NCBI RefSeq assembly: GCF_030123065.1
Contig: NZ_CP126093.1
Coordinates: 5,834,001 to 5,898,000, forward strand
Direction of reading: 5' to 3'
DNA length: 64,000 nucleotides
DNA from: Neobacillus sp. DY30
GTDB taxonomy: Bacteria > Bacillota > Bacilli > Bacillales > Cytobacillaceae
This document shows positions 34,784-43,466 of this stretch, one piece after another; the stretch's first letter is position 1, and every line of letters begins with the position of its first letter. A program made the position numbers and the translations under genes. The notes under the pieces are model-generated. The model was given only the letters and a program-made list of their open reading frames with translations, searched no databases and was not told the origin of the DNA.

Positions 34784-35410
34784 TTAGAATGTTTGTGCAA
34801 CTTTTACAGCTTTCTCAATACCAGCATGAATAATCTCCTGTGCTTGTTCTGGATATTGATTATGCCCTTCTATTATGACGGTTGTTATATCTTTTACCCC
34901 CCAGAAGTTTAAAATTACTTTTAGATAACTCACAGCCATTTCCAATGACTTTGCAGGTCCTTCTGAATAAACTCCTCCACTTGCATTTAATAAAACTATT
35001 TTCTTCTCACTGAGTAATCCTTTAGGTCCTTCCGCTGTGTAGCTGAAAGTTTTTCCTACCTGACCTATATAATCTAAATAGGTATGCAATGGAGCAGGTA
35101 TTGTAAAATTCCAAAGAGGAAAAGCGAATACAACTTTATCAGCAAAAAGGAACTGGTCCAGGTATTTATTGACTAGGTTTGTTGCTGTTTTTTCTTCAGG
35201 GCTTAATTCTAGTCCCTTACTCAACTTAAACATCCCATTTATCTTATCTGTATCGTAATAAGGTAAATTCTCTTTAAAGATATCAAGCTCTATTATTTCA
35301 TCCTCAGGATGAGTCTCTATATAACTCTCTAAGAATGATTGATAGAGTTGTACACTTACTGATTGCTCTAATGGTCGAGAATTTGCTTTTATAAATAAAA
35401 CTTTTGCCAT
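34784..35410 (-). CDS. FMN-dependent NADH-azoreductase-like flavoprotein
   Basis: The 208-residue protein has a flavodoxin-like fold. FMN phosphate contacts are suggested by KANSRPLEQSVSVQL near the N-terminus. Family blocks PLWNFTIPAPLHTYLDYI (about residues 98-115) and LNASGGVYSEGP (about 143) follow. It belongs to the AzoR quinone/azo reductase family, which detoxifies quinones by two-electron reduction. It is divergent from a TetR gene with a palindrome between them, suggesting induction by electrophiles or quinones. Confidence 0.9.
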   Translation of the reverse strand: MAKVLFIKANSRPLEQSVSVQLYQSFLESYIETHPEDEIIELDIFKENLPYYDTDKINGMFKLSKGLELSPEEKTATNLVNKYLDQFLFADKVVFAFPLWNFTIPAPLHTYLDYIGQVGKTFSYTAEGPKGLLSEKKIVLLNASGGVYSEGPAKSLEMAVSYLKVILNFWGVKDITTVIIEGHNQYPEQAQEIIHAGIEKAVKVAQTF

Positions 35411-35448
35411 TTTAAATTCACTCCTTAATTTGATTGATCCTTAATACT

Positions 35449-35468
35449 TACGCAACACCCGTTGCATA
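35449..35468. promoter_or_regulatory. Probable TetR operator between azoR-like and TetR genes
   Basis: TACGCAACACCCGTTGCATA has imperfect 8-bp arms around ACCC. The CAAC-N4-GTTG core matches the palindrome at 27150-27169, beside the paralogous TetR. Confidence 0.65.
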
Positions 35469-35570
35469 GTTTATAATAAGATAGGCAGGAAGAAGGTACA
35501 ATCGTCAAATTTCTAAAAATATTGTTTATCCAACAAAATTTAAAAATTGTCTTATTACTGAGGTGAAAAA

Positions 35571-36170
35571 ATGACTATACAGAAACTTGACCCAAGAATT
35601 ATACGAACCAGGAAACTACTTGAAGATGCCTTCACTAGCTTAATACAGGAGAAAGACTTCAATTCTATTACAGTAGGAGATATTACAACGAGGGCAACCG
35701 TTAATCGAGCAACTTTTTATGCGCATTTTACCGATAAATACGAACTATTAGATTCTACAATAACGAATGATTTCAGAAATTATCTTACACAAAGACTCAA
35801 TTGTCATAGTCTATTCAATCAAGAGACTCTTACTAATATCCTATTCGTTATGTGCGATTATCATAAAAACCTTAGTACCCTTTGTTCTAATAGATATCAA
35901 TCCTTGGGAACGGTTATTCAAAATAATATTATTGAAGAATTACACAATTTTATCTATAACTCTTTAGTTCATACTAATGAACAAACACCTGGTTTATTCA
36001 AACTAGAGTCAATTAAAACCATTTCAACAATGCTAAGCTGGAGTATCTACGGTGCAACATACTCTTGGAATAAAGAGGGTAGGAAAATCTCTACAGAGGA
36101 ATTTACAATAAATATGCTACCAATAATAATGGATGGGGTAGGTTCTTTTATTTTTAATAATGAATTATAG
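35571..36170 (+). CDS. TetR-family regulator, paralogue of the one at 26472
   Basis: The 199-residue regulator has the TetR helix-turn-helix (FNSITVGDITTRATVNRATFYAHFTDKYEL) and a helical sensing domain. It shares its N-terminal signature (QKLDPRIIRTRKLL) and operator type with the other regulator. GAGGTG lies 7 nt before the ATG. It probably represses the divergent azoreductase gene and itself. It ends before a strong hairpin. Confidence 0.9.
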   Translation: MTIQKLDPRIIRTRKLLEDAFTSLIQEKDFNSITVGDITTRATVNRATFYAHFTDKYELLDSTITNDFRNYLTQRLNCHSLFNQETLTNILFVMCDYHKNLSTLCSNRYQSLGTVIQNNIIEELHNFIYNSLVHTNEQTPGLFKLESIKTISTMLSWSIYGATYSWNKEGRKISTEEFTINMLPIIMDGVGSFIFNNEL

Positions 36171-36180
36171 AAAAAACAAG

Positions 36181-36213
36181 AAAAGGACACTATTTTTTTG
36201 ACAGTGTCCTTTT
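36181..36213. terminator. Bidirectional terminator
   Basis: AAAAGGACACT pairs with AGTGTCCTTTT around an 11-nt loop. A and T runs flank both sides, between the convergent TetR and XRE genes. Confidence 0.85.
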
Positions 36214-36308
36214 CTGCTGATTTATTTATTAAAGATTAAACAAAATATTATTTAAGACAAAAAACTCTTACACGCATACAAAAGATTTTGTATATAGACC
36301 TTACTTTA

Positions 36309-37154
36309 TTAATTTTCAGCAGAAACCTTCTCCATTAAACGCTTTAATTTACTTTCTGTTTCCTCTACAGGTGTATAGATGCTGCATCGTAAATCCAAAT
36401 CACCTTGAACTTGAAGAGAAGTTAAATTAAACAACATTTTCCCTGCTTTAGCATGTCTGAATTCAATTATCATTTCTGGAGCCTTACTTACTTGACTTTC
36501 TTGCCATAAATCGCGGAATTCTGAATGTGAATGACTCATTTCGTTAATAAATTGGTTATACCACTCATCACCTAAGTATTGTCCGTAATAGGTACGGAAA
36601 ATGGCCAGAAAACCTTTCGCGAAATGTTCCCAATTGACGGCCAATGCCTTAAATTCTTTTCTAGTGAACACTAAATGTATCAAATTTCTTTGTTCATTTG
36701 GTATTTGTTCAAAATCTAAAAAAACTTGAGCAGCAGCAGGATTCCAACCCACAATATGGCAATGCCGATCTGTAATGATAGTCGGACAATATCTTAATTC
36801 AGCTAATATTCGTTTTAGTGAGGGGCTAAGCTCTGATTGAACCTTTTTTGGATTTGTAATTTCTGATTTTGATTCTAATGTCAGGTCATATAAGTAGTCT
36901 GTTTCATCATTGTTTAATTGCAAAGCTGCAGAAATACAATCAAGTACGCTTGAAGAAACTTTTATATCCCTTCCTTGCTCTAGCCATGTATACCAAGTGG
37001 TACTTACACCCGCTAATTGTGCAACCTCTTCCCTTCTTAACCCCGGTGTCCTTCTACGGGTTCCGGTAGGTAAACCTATCGACTCTGGCTTAATTTGGGC
37101 ACGCTTAGCTTTTAAGAATGTCGACAAAGCTTCAAGCCTAGTTTTATCATTCAT
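36309..37154 (-). CDS. XRE-type regulator with MmyB-like ligand-binding domain
   Basis: The 281-residue protein has an N-terminal helix-turn-helix (LRREEVAQLAGVSTTWYTWLEQGRDIKVS, about residues 34-62). A MmyB-like domain follows from about residue 105 (LAELRYCPTIITDRHCHIVGWNPAA). Such domains can bind fatty-acid-like ligands. The gene is divergent from a lone fabF, which makes fabF its most likely target and a lipid its possible signal. The link to lipid is inference from neighbourhood and family. Confidence 0.88.
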   Translation of the reverse strand: MNDKTRLEALSTFLKAKRAQIKPESIGLPTGTRRRTPGLRREEVAQLAGVSTTWYTWLEQGRDIKVSSSVLDCISAALQLNNDETDYLYDLTLESKSEITNPKKVQSELSPSLKRILAELRYCPTIITDRHCHIVGWNPAAAQVFLDFEQIPNEQRNLIHLVFTRKEFKALAVNWEHFAKGFLAIFRTYYGQYLGDEWYNQFINEMSHSHSEFRDLWQESQVSKAPEMIIEFRHAKAGKMLFNLTSLQVQGDLDLRCSIYTPVEETESKLKRLMEKVSAEN

Positions 37155-37275
37155 TTTTTGACTCCTTATTGAATTAATTTAACATAGTAGTAATTATACT
37201 AGGATAAACAATCACTTGTAATAGCATAATGTGGATGTAATATATAAGTATATTATTGATTTGGAGGAATGAAAA

Positions 37276-38511
37276 GTGGAAAGAGTCGTAATTACCGGTA
37301 TGGGAGTAGTTTCTCCTATAGGAAACAACATTCAAACATTTTGGAACAATCTAATTAACGGGGAATCTGGTATATCTGCTATTGACAAATTTGATGTTAA
37401 TAATCATAAGACAAAAATTGCAGGTATCGTCAAAGATTTTAATGCAGATGAAGTTTTAGGAAAGAAAGAAGCGAGACAATTAGATCGTTTTTCTCAGTTT
37501 GCTCTGGCTGCAGCTGAACAGGCTTGGGCAGATTCTAAGTTGGACCTCGATCGTATAGATGTAGAAAGGTTAGGCGTATACGTAGGCTCAGGCATAGGAG
37601 GACTTGAAACCTTAATTGAAAATATTGATACACTTAGGCAGAAGGGGCCAAGAAGAGTCAGCCCAACTCTAGTACCTGCCATGATTTCTAATGCTGCTGC
37701 TGCACAAATCAGTATCAAATGGAACGCGATGGGACCTTCTATGTCGCCTGTATCTGCTTGCGCAATTGGAAATACAGCTATTGGAGAAGCCTTTAGACTA
37801 ATTCGTACTGGAGATGTTGACGTTGTTTTTGCGGGTGGAACAGAGGCAGCTATAACAGATTTATCAATAGCAAGCTTTGGTAATGCTACAGCATTATCAA
37901 CAAGAAACGATGATCCCACTAAAGCTAGTCGTCCATTTGATGAAGATCGAGATGGATTTGTCATGTCAGAAGGAGCTGGAATTCTAATACTAGAATCTTT
38001 ATCTCATGCATTACGCAGAGACGCAAAGATTTATGCTGAAATCATTGGGTATGGTGCAAGTTCAGATGCACACCATATCGTAGCTACACATCCGGAAGGT
38101 AGAGGCGCTTATCTAGCAATGAAATCTGCTTTAAAAAATGCCAATATATCACCTGAAGAAATTGATGTAATTAGTGCACATGCAACAAGTACAAAAGTGG
38201 GGGACATTTCAGAAACGATAGCTATTAAACAGCTTTTTGGAAAACAAGCTTATCAAATTCCTGTAACAGCTAATAAATCTATGCTTGGTCATATGCTAGG
38301 AGCGGCTGGAGGAGTAGAAGCAATTGCGCTAGCGATGAGTTTAAAGGAAGGGATCATTCCTCCAACAATTAACTTGAAATATCCTGATCCATTATGTGAT
38401 CTAGATTATGTACCATCTGTTGCTCGCCAAGTGAATTTGACTACAGGGCTATCTAACTCATTTGGTTTCGGAGGTCATAATGCAGCTATTATTTTAAGGA
38501 AATACGAGTGA
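37276..38511 (+). CDS. fabF: 3-oxoacyl-ACP synthase II (FabF family), lone copy
   Basis: The 411-residue condensing enzyme keeps the Cys-His-His triad: Cys in SACAIGNTAIG, His in SAHATST and His in NKSMLGHMLGAAG. Its Cys region differs from the common TACASGTNAIG form, and the first His motif has A for G. It starts at GTG 37276 with GGAGG 8 nt upstream; a nearby ATG is out of frame. It is separate from other fab genes and divergent from an MmyB-type regulator, so it is probably a second FabF with a special role. Confidence 0.9.
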   Translation: MERVVITGMGVVSPIGNNIQTFWNNLINGESGISAIDKFDVNNHKTKIAGIVKDFNADEVLGKKEARQLDRFSQFALAAAEQAWADSKLDLDRIDVERLGVYVGSGIGGLETLIENIDTLRQKGPRRVSPTLVPAMISNAAAAQISIKWNAMGPSMSPVSACAIGNTAIGEAFRLIRTGDVDVVFAGGTEAAITDLSIASFGNATALSTRNDDPTKASRPFDEDRDGFVMSEGAGILILESLSHALRRDAKIYAEIIGYGASSDAHHIVATHPEGRGAYLAMKSALKNANISPEEIDVISAHATSTKVGDISETIAIKQLFGKQAYQIPVTANKSMLGHMLGAAGGVEAIALAMSLKEGIIPPTINLKYPDPLCDLDYVPSVARQVNLTTGLSNSFGFGGHNAAIILRKYE

Positions 38512-38632
38512 ATAAAATTTCCCTCGTCAATCTAACCGTCTCCTCTAGAAACGGTTCCATTTTCATACTCTTTTCCTGCCCATAACTTGTCCTTAAAACA
38601 AATTAAAGCTATCATGAAGTATAAAAATATCT

Positions 38633-38667
38633 AAAAAAATAGGCCGCTGATCCATAATCAGCGGCCT
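38633..38667 (-). terminator. Strong hairpin, minus-strand terminator
   Basis: GGCCGCTGAT pairs perfectly with ATCAGCGGCC around a 5-nt loop. On the minus strand it is followed by TA and seven T. It may also stop fabF transcription. Confidence 0.75.
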
Positions 38668-38736
38668 TGAAAAATAAAACACAGGGGGTTTTGTACTAGT
38701 TTGCCCTGGCTGAGAAAAATTATACAAAAAATAAAC

Positions 38737-38766
38737 AAAAAATTTCCGGCGCAGCTTGGCCGGAAA
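38737..38766 (-). terminator. Terminator of the ssbB operon
   Basis: On the minus strand TTTCCGGC pairs with GCCGGAAA, then six T. Confidence 0.75.
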
Positions 38767-38898
38767 ATGAGGATTATTTTGAGGGTAAAAGTTTTTCTTT
38801 TAAAGAGGAACCTCTAAATTCGGGGAAAATGTTCAACAAAGGAACCGTTTTAGTTTTACCAATAATAACCCGGGTTACGACGTCAAAGATGCAGTTTT

Positions 38899-39174
38899 TC
38901 AGAAATGTGAGATATGGTCGTGAATTTCGGATGGTGTATGTGTATGGTGATGGGTGGGGTAGGTCCTGATTGGGCCCATATTTCTTTCAGTTAGCTGCCC
39001 TTTCATAATCCATTCTAGCTGGCTGATTCTCTTCTGGAGACCTTCGATGTTTTCATTCATCTGACTGATTTGGCCTTGCAGGTTATCATTCTTCTTATTC
39101 GCCCGGCCGACCATTTTTATCAGACTTTCAAGCAGCTGTTCTAAACTGGCGGCGACATCATCACGATTTTTCAA
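38899..39174 (-). CDS. Small coiled-coil protein coupled to ssbB
   Basis: The 91-residue protein is mostly a coiled coil (about residues 25-60, NLQGQISQMNENIEGLQKRI). It ends in a His-rich tail (THHHTHTPSEIHDHISHF) that could bind metal. It overlaps ssbB by 4 nt, so the two are translationally coupled. I do not recognise the family. Confidence 0.75.
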   Translation of the reverse strand: MKNRDDVAASLEQLLESLIKMVGRANKKNDNLQGQISQMNENIEGLQKRISQLEWIMKGQLTERNMGPIRTYPTHHHTHTPSEIHDHISHF

Positions 39175-39560
39175 AATGGCAGCTCCTCCTTCGAAATGCT
39201 AACTGTAACTGGAGGTGCCGATTCAGCAGCCACATAGTTTGGTTTTGTTCCCAAGAAACGGATGGATTCGGCCACGACTTCTGTTACATAAACACGCTTT
39301 CCTTCTCTATTATCATAATGCCGGGTTTGAAGTCTGCCTGTAACCCCGACAACTGAACCCTTTCGACAGTATTGTACAGTATTCTCAGCGGCCTTCTTCC
39401 AAATTGTACACTGAACAAAGTCTGCTTCTATCTCTCCATGCTGGTTACGAAATTGCCGGCTGACGGCCAAGGTTACCGTCGTTACTGACAGCCCATCAGA
39501 GGTTTTCCTCAACTCTGGTTCCCGTGTCAGCCTTCCAACAAGCGTGACTTGATTGATCAT
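39171..39560 (-). CDS. ssbB: Single-stranded DNA-binding protein, SsbB type
   Basis: The 129-residue protein is an OB-fold SSB (MINQVTLVGRLTREPELR ... TRHYDNREGKRVYVTEVVAE). It is short and lacks the long linker of the main SSB, though it keeps a tip-like end EELPF. The neighbours YwpF, FabZ and Mbl match the B. subtilis ssbB region, where SsbB acts in natural transformation. Confidence 0.9.
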   Translation of the reverse strand: MINQVTLVGRLTREPELRKTSDGLSVTTVTLAVSRQFRNQHGEIEADFVQCTIWKKAAENTVQYCRKGSVVGVTGRLQTRHYDNREGKRVYVTEVVAESIRFLGTKPNYVAAESAPPVTVSISKEELPF

Positions 39561-39821
39561 ACCATTTTCTCCTCTCCTTTTGATGGCTTAATCATAGACC
39601 TTTACGGCCTAGTTGTAAAACTGCGAAACGCAGATTTCAATCGTATTTTCTGATCCAAAATGGTTTCTTCACCAAGGTGAAAAATCCATTTTGAAGCAAC
39701 GTTTTGAAACCAAATGGTCATTTTGCAAAATACGACAAATATTTTTCGACATTTGTTTCCAGTACTGATATGTTATACTTTAGAAAATGGGACCCGAGAA
39801 ATGGTATAGGAGGTATTGCAG

Positions 39822-40253
39822 ATGAAAACCTTTAAGTTAGTCGCTTTAGAAATTGTTGAGGATGGAAATTCGGTTGAAGTTCCTTTAGAAGATGGTTTAA
39901 TTATCAATAAAGAAAATGAACGCGCCAGCTGGCTGCTTGAAGCCTATACAGATTTATCCCTTTACGACTACTTCCAAAAAATCCACGAGCAAAGCCGCGA
40001 GGTGATTGTACAAGTAGTGATCACCAAGCGCGAAAATGATCCCGCCTATTTCCAAACCAAAATTGCATCACTTAAAAAATTCGAAAACCACTTGAGCGTC
40101 TTGTTTGAAGGCAGATTACGCCGCAACAGAAGTGATTACTCTGAACTTCTGCTCGACAGCCTGCTTGAAAAGGGGTTGGGCGGCCAGGCACTGCTTGAAG
40201 AATTCAGGGACAAAATGAAAAGCAAACCAAAGCTAAAAATGAAACACGATTAG
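39822..40253 (+). CDS. ywpF: YwpF-family protein
   Basis: The 143-residue cytoplasmic protein matches the YwpF family by sequence style (MKTFKLVALEIVED) and by lying between ssbB and fabZ as in B. subtilis. It starts at the ATG at 39822, 8 nt after GGAGG. Its function is not established. It is divergent from ssbB and ends in a strong bidirectional terminator. Confidence 0.85.
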   Translation: MKTFKLVALEIVEDGNSVEVPLEDGLIINKENERASWLLEAYTDLSLYDYFQKIHEQSREVIVQVVITKRENDPAYFQTKIASLKKFENHLSVLFEGRLRRNRSDYSELLLDSLLEKGLGGQALLEEFRDKMKSKPKLKMKHD

Positions 40254-40254
40254 T

Positions 40255-40285
40255 AAAAGGGCAGGCTGCTCCAGCCTGCCCTTTT
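40255..40285. terminator. Bidirectional terminator after ywpF
   Basis: AAAAGGGCAGGCT pairs perfectly with AGCCTGCCCTTTT around a 5-nt loop. Confidence 0.92.
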
Positions 40286-40289
40286 ACTA

Positions 40290-40622
40290 TTATCTGTCTC
40301 TGTTGTCACGGTCGTTAGCGTCGCGGTCGTCTTCGATTATTTCTTCACCGGGAGTATTTCGGTCTCTCATCATGTCTTTGTCGGTATCAGTGTTAATATC
40401 GTTGTTTCGATAATTCGTGTTGGTGTTGTTTAAATCATTGTCATCGTTGTCACCATTGTTGTTGTTGTTCCCATCTAAATTGTTATCGTCGTCGAGTGGT
40501 GTATCCACTTCATCATTTACCGGCGGTGCAGGATTTTGATCATCATCATTATTATTACATCCTGCTAAAAAAGACCCTGATAGAAGTACACTTGCTAGTA
40601 ATAAAAACAGTTTTTTCTTCAA
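40290..40622 (-). CDS. Asn/Asp-rich lipoprotein
   Basis: The 110-residue product has a lipoprotein signal with lipobox LAGC (Cys22). The rest is almost entirely Asn, Asp and Arg of low complexity (DDDNNLDGNNNNNGDNDD, and later RDANDRDNRDR). It has no recognisable domain and is likely disordered on the outer face of the membrane. The extreme composition makes homology searches unreliable. Confidence 0.7.
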   Translation of the reverse strand: MKKKLFLLLASVLLSGSFLAGCNNNDDDQNPAPPVNDEVDTPLDDDNNLDGNNNNNGDNDDNDLNNTNTNYRNNDINTDTDKDMMRDRNTPGEEIIEDDRDANDRDNRDR

Positions 40623-40705
40623 ACGTAAAAGCCCCTTTCCATAGGAAATTATTGACCCTTTTATCGGTCTTATGTTAGTTTCCCCAAGTATGAAAGGACT
40701 ATTAC

Positions 40706-40738
40706 AAAAAAAAATAATCGGAGATATCCCCGACTATT
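40706..40738 (-). terminator. Terminator of fabZ
   Basis: On the minus strand AATAGTCGG pairs with CCGATTATT and is followed by a run of T. It overlaps the fabZ stop. Confidence 0.8.
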
Positions 40739-41159
40739 TTCCTAATGCAAATGTGATTTCAGCTTCGCAGGCCACTTCTCCATCTACTGTCGCCACTGCT
40801 TTTCCTTTTCCAATTGGCCCGCGCAAGCGGATTATTTCTACCTCAAGCCGCAATTGGTCACCTGGTTTTACCTGTCTTTTAAAACGGCAGCCGTCGATTC
40901 CAGCAAAAAAAGCCAATTTGCCGCGATTTTCTTCTTTTTTCAATACCGCAACTGCTCCAACCTGTGCAAGCGCCTCAACAATTAACACCCCAGGCATTAC
41001 CGGATAGTCAGGAAAATGGCCATTAAAAAATTCTTCATTTGACGTTACATTTTTGATCCCGACTGCCTTTACTCCTTCTTCCACTTCTAGGATTTTATCT
41101 ACAAGCAAAAAGGGATAACGATGGGGAATAATTTCTTTTATTTGTTGTACATCTAACAT
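40734..41159 (-). CDS. fabZ: 3-hydroxyacyl-ACP dehydratase FabZ, core copy
   Basis: The 141-residue enzyme has His48 in GHFPDYPVMPG and Glu62 in LIVEALAQ, the FabZ catalytic pair for dehydration in fatty acid synthesis. Its place next to ywpF and near mbl identifies it as the orthologue of B. subtilis fabZ (ywpB). A paralogue lies at 6755-7180. It is followed by its own terminator. Confidence 0.94.
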   Translation of the reverse strand: MLDVQQIKEIIPHRYPFLLVDKILEVEEGVKAVGIKNVTSNEEFFNGHFPDYPVMPGVLIVEALAQVGAVAVLKKEENRGKLAFFAGIDGCRFKRQVKPGDQLRLEVEIIRLRGPIGKGKAVATVDGEVACEAEITFALGK

Positions 41160-41212
41160 TTTTAGTACCTCCTCATAGGAACTGATATATATATCATACT
41201 ATTATGAGCATA

Positions 41213-41241
41213 CAAAAAGGAAGGGCAAGATACCCTTCCTC
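41213..41241 (-). terminator. Terminator of the EpuA-like gene
   Basis: On the minus strand AGGAAGGG pairs perfectly with CCCTTCCT and is followed by T residues. Confidence 0.88.
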
Positions 41242-41243
41242 GT

Positions 41244-41558
41244 TTATTTTTTTTCAACCAATTCAATTATATGTGTCCACGTAGAGGCTTTTAACACATC
41301 TCCCGGCTTTCCATTCCCCAGCACACCATAGCCAACCGCGGCACCTGCAACCAAAGAAACACCAGTAAAAATGAGCAAAAGAACAATTCGAAGCCAAATG
41401 GGAATCAAACGGATCCGAATCCGTTTATTTGCCATTTCTGTCTTTTGAGCTTTTTGGCCTTTAGGTTCCTTTTCTGCCACAGGACCCTTCTGCACCTCGG
41501 CTTGTGTCTTTTTATACTCTTCCCTCGATTTCACCTGGTTTAGATGATTTACTGACAT
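41244..41558 (-). CDS. EpuA-family single-pass membrane protein
   Basis: The 104-residue protein has a charged N-terminal half, one membrane helix (about residues 56-78) and a short outer tail. It fits the EpuA family, small membrane proteins found downstream of mbl and often labelled as an RNA polymerase beta subunit, a misleading name. The role is not established. In B. subtilis two flagellar genes (flhO, flhP) follow mbl; here they are absent and this gene follows directly. Confidence 0.75.
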   Translation of the reverse strand: MSVNHLNQVKSREEYKKTQAEVQKGPVAEKEPKGQKAQKTEMANKRIRIRLIPIWLRIVLLLIFTGVSLVAGAAVGYGVLGNGKPGDVLKASTWTHIIELVEKK

Positions 41559-41747
41559 CTCTTTATTCCCCTTTAACCGAAATCCATCTATAGTATCGGA
41601 TAGATAGTTTGCCCATTCTTCTGCTGTTATTTCGTTTTACTTAATATTATACTCTATTATAAAAAATAATTAGGGAATATACAGTAGTTTTTTGCAGAAA
41701 AAAGTATTTCCATGGCAAAAAGTGGCGAAAAGTTATGATTGATAATC

Positions 41748-41782
41748 AAAAAAGCCCAATGATTTATGTCATTAGACTTTTA
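41748..41782 (-). terminator. Terminator of mbl
   Basis: On the minus strand AAGTCTAATGA pairs with TCATTGGGCTT (with mismatches), then six T. Confidence 0.7.
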
Positions 41783-41804
41783 ATTGGTAAGATGTCCTAC
41801 CTTA

Positions 41805-42806
41805 TTAAATAATTTTACGCTTCGCAATGCGGTCAATGTTGTCGAGCATAATTCCTGTTCCGACCGCTACGCAGTCCATTGGGTTTTCAGCCACTAAGAC
41901 TGGTACCTTGAGCTCGTCTGCAAGTAATGTGTCGATTCCGTGCAGCAAGGCTCCTCCGCCTGTTAAAATAACCCCGCGGTCGATGATATCAGCAGAAAGT
42001 TCTGGCGGTGTGCGCTCTAGAACACTTTTTGCAGCCTGAACGATAACTGCCACAGACTCGCGTAAAGCTCCTTCGATTTCTTCTGAACGAACCGTAATCG
42101 TACGCGGCAGGCCGCTGACCATATCACGTCCGCGGATTTCCATTTCTTCCGAGCGTGATCCTGGGAATACGGTACCAATGTTGATTTTAATATTTTCGGC
42201 TGTGCGTTCACCAATCAATAGCTTGTACTCACGCTTAATGTGATTGAGGATTTCCATGTCGAACTTGTCGCCGGCCATTTTTATGGATGAAGAGGTAACA
42301 ATATCGCCCATTGAAAGGACCGCTACGTCTGTTGTTCCACCGCCGATGTCGACAACCATGTTACCGCTTGGCTGGAATATATCCATCCCTGCACCAATTG
42401 CTGCCACTTTCGGCTCTTCTTCCAAGTAAATTTTCTTTCCGCCGCTCTTTTCCGCTGCTTCTCGGATCGCTTTTTGCTCAACGCTTGTAATATTCGTTGG
42501 ACAGCAAATCAGAATACGAGGTTTGGATAAAAAGCCCTTTACGTTCAACTTATTAATAAAATGTTTTAACATTGCTTCTGTTACATCAAAGTCAGCGATT
42601 ACCCCATCTTTTAATGGGCGGATCGCGACGATATTACCAGGTGTACGTCCTACCATTCGGCGAGCTTCCTCACCAACAGCAAGAACACGATTCGTATTTT
42701 TATCTATTGCTACGACAGATGGCTCATTCAATACAATTCCGCGGCCTTTTACGTGGATTAACACGTTAGCCGTTCCCAAATCAATCCCAATATCCCTAGC
42801 AAACAT
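41805..42806 (-). CDS. mbl: MreB-like rod-shape protein Mbl
   Basis: The 333-residue actin-like protein has phosphate-1 and connect motifs (GIDLGTANVLIHV near the start; GGGTTDVAVLS about residue 160) and the adenosine motif (GVILTGGGALLHG about 285). It forms filaments that guide lateral wall synthesis. The ATG at 42806 gives MFARDIGIDLG; GGAGG lies 12 nt upstream. It follows spoIIID in the same direction, the arrangement of B. subtilis. Confidence 0.95.
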   Translation of the reverse strand: MFARDIGIDLGTANVLIHVKGRGIVLNEPSVVAIDKNTNRVLAVGEEARRMVGRTPGNIVAIRPLKDGVIADFDVTEAMLKHFINKLNVKGFLSKPRILICCPTNITSVEQKAIREAAEKSGGKKIYLEEEPKVAAIGAGMDIFQPSGNMVVDIGGGTTDVAVLSMGDIVTSSSIKMAGDKFDMEILNHIKREYKLLIGERTAENIKINIGTVFPGSRSEEMEIRGRDMVSGLPRTITVRSEEIEGALRESVAVIVQAAKSVLERTPPELSADIIDRGVILTGGGALLHGIDTLLADELKVPVLVAENPMDCVAVGTGIMLDNIDRIAKRKII

Positions 42807-43058
42807 TCTCTTTTCTTTCCTCCTTGAAACGGTCATACTTTCCTAATTGCTAATTGTATCATATTCCATAAAAATTCCATACTATTATCCTAAAAAACGT
42901 AGAAATTTGTCGGAAAAAATATCTTGAAGAGAATGCATGCCTTTTTAACCATTAAAAATGGCCCTTTCCCCGACTTTCTTAGAATGCACTAAGAAGTCAC
43001 TTGAAAATGGCCATTTTAAACATTTATTCTTTTTGCAGAGATCCTTCTGAAAGTCGGC

Positions 43059-43331
43059 CTATTTAACAGCCTCACCTTCTTTTTCTTCCTTCTGGTACTT
43101 CATTTTTGTCGCCTCTCCACCACGGAGATGTCTGATTGATTTATGATAATCTAAAATTTCTTTTACCTCATTTGCCAGCTCAGGATTTATTTCAGGAAGC
43201 CTCTCTGTCAAATCTTTATGGACAGTACTTTTGGACACGCCAAACTCCTTCGCAATTACACGAACCGTTTTCCTCGTCTCCACGATATACTTTCCAATCT
43301 TGATAGTTCTCTCTTTGATGTAATCGTGCAC
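43059..43331 (-). CDS. spoIIID: Sporulation regulator SpoIIID
   Basis: The 90-residue DNA-binding protein begins (GTG) HDYIKERTIKIGKYIVET and contains the helix-turn-helix VRVIAKEFGVSKSTVHKDL. It adjusts the sigma-E regulon in the mother cell during sporulation. GTG 43331 is the start, with GGGAGGG 8 nt upstream. The leader is long and contains a GGTGACAGGCACC repeat. A possible sigma-E promoter lies beyond it at 43467-43495. Confidence 0.95.
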   Translation of the reverse strand: MHDYIKERTIKIGKYIVETRKTVRVIAKEFGVSKSTVHKDLTERLPEINPELANEVKEILDYHKSIRHLRGGEATKMKYQKEEKEGEAVK

Positions 43332-43404
43332 ACCACTCGCCCTCCCTAAATTGGATGTGAGAAGTGCGAAATGAGACCCGCTTATCACTAAGACGAAATA
43401 CTAA

Positions 43405-43459
43405 ATCCGCATGACTGTCCACCACAGGTGGAAAGTGTCCACGAGCGGTGCCTGTCACC
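43405..43459. repeat. Dispersed 13-mer and composite palindrome in the spoIIID leader
   Basis: GGTGCCTGTCACC at 43447-43459 is preceded by TGTCCACGAGC and TGTCCACC...GGTGGA. In reverse complement this matches the element at 20474-20520 over most of its length. It lies between the spoIIID start and its likely promoter. Confidence 0.82.
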
Positions 43460-43466
43460 ATTTATG

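Larger units (their letters stand above)
38512..38898. other. Gap of 387 nt with two terminators
   Basis: Two minus-strand hairpins occupy the left half. The right half has a 33-codon open frame on the minus strand without a ribosome binding site, which I do not call. Confidence 0.55.

Noticed and set aside
38784..38892. Short minus-strand frame after the coiled-coil gene
   Set aside because: It has no start codon with a ribosome site and no family resemblance.
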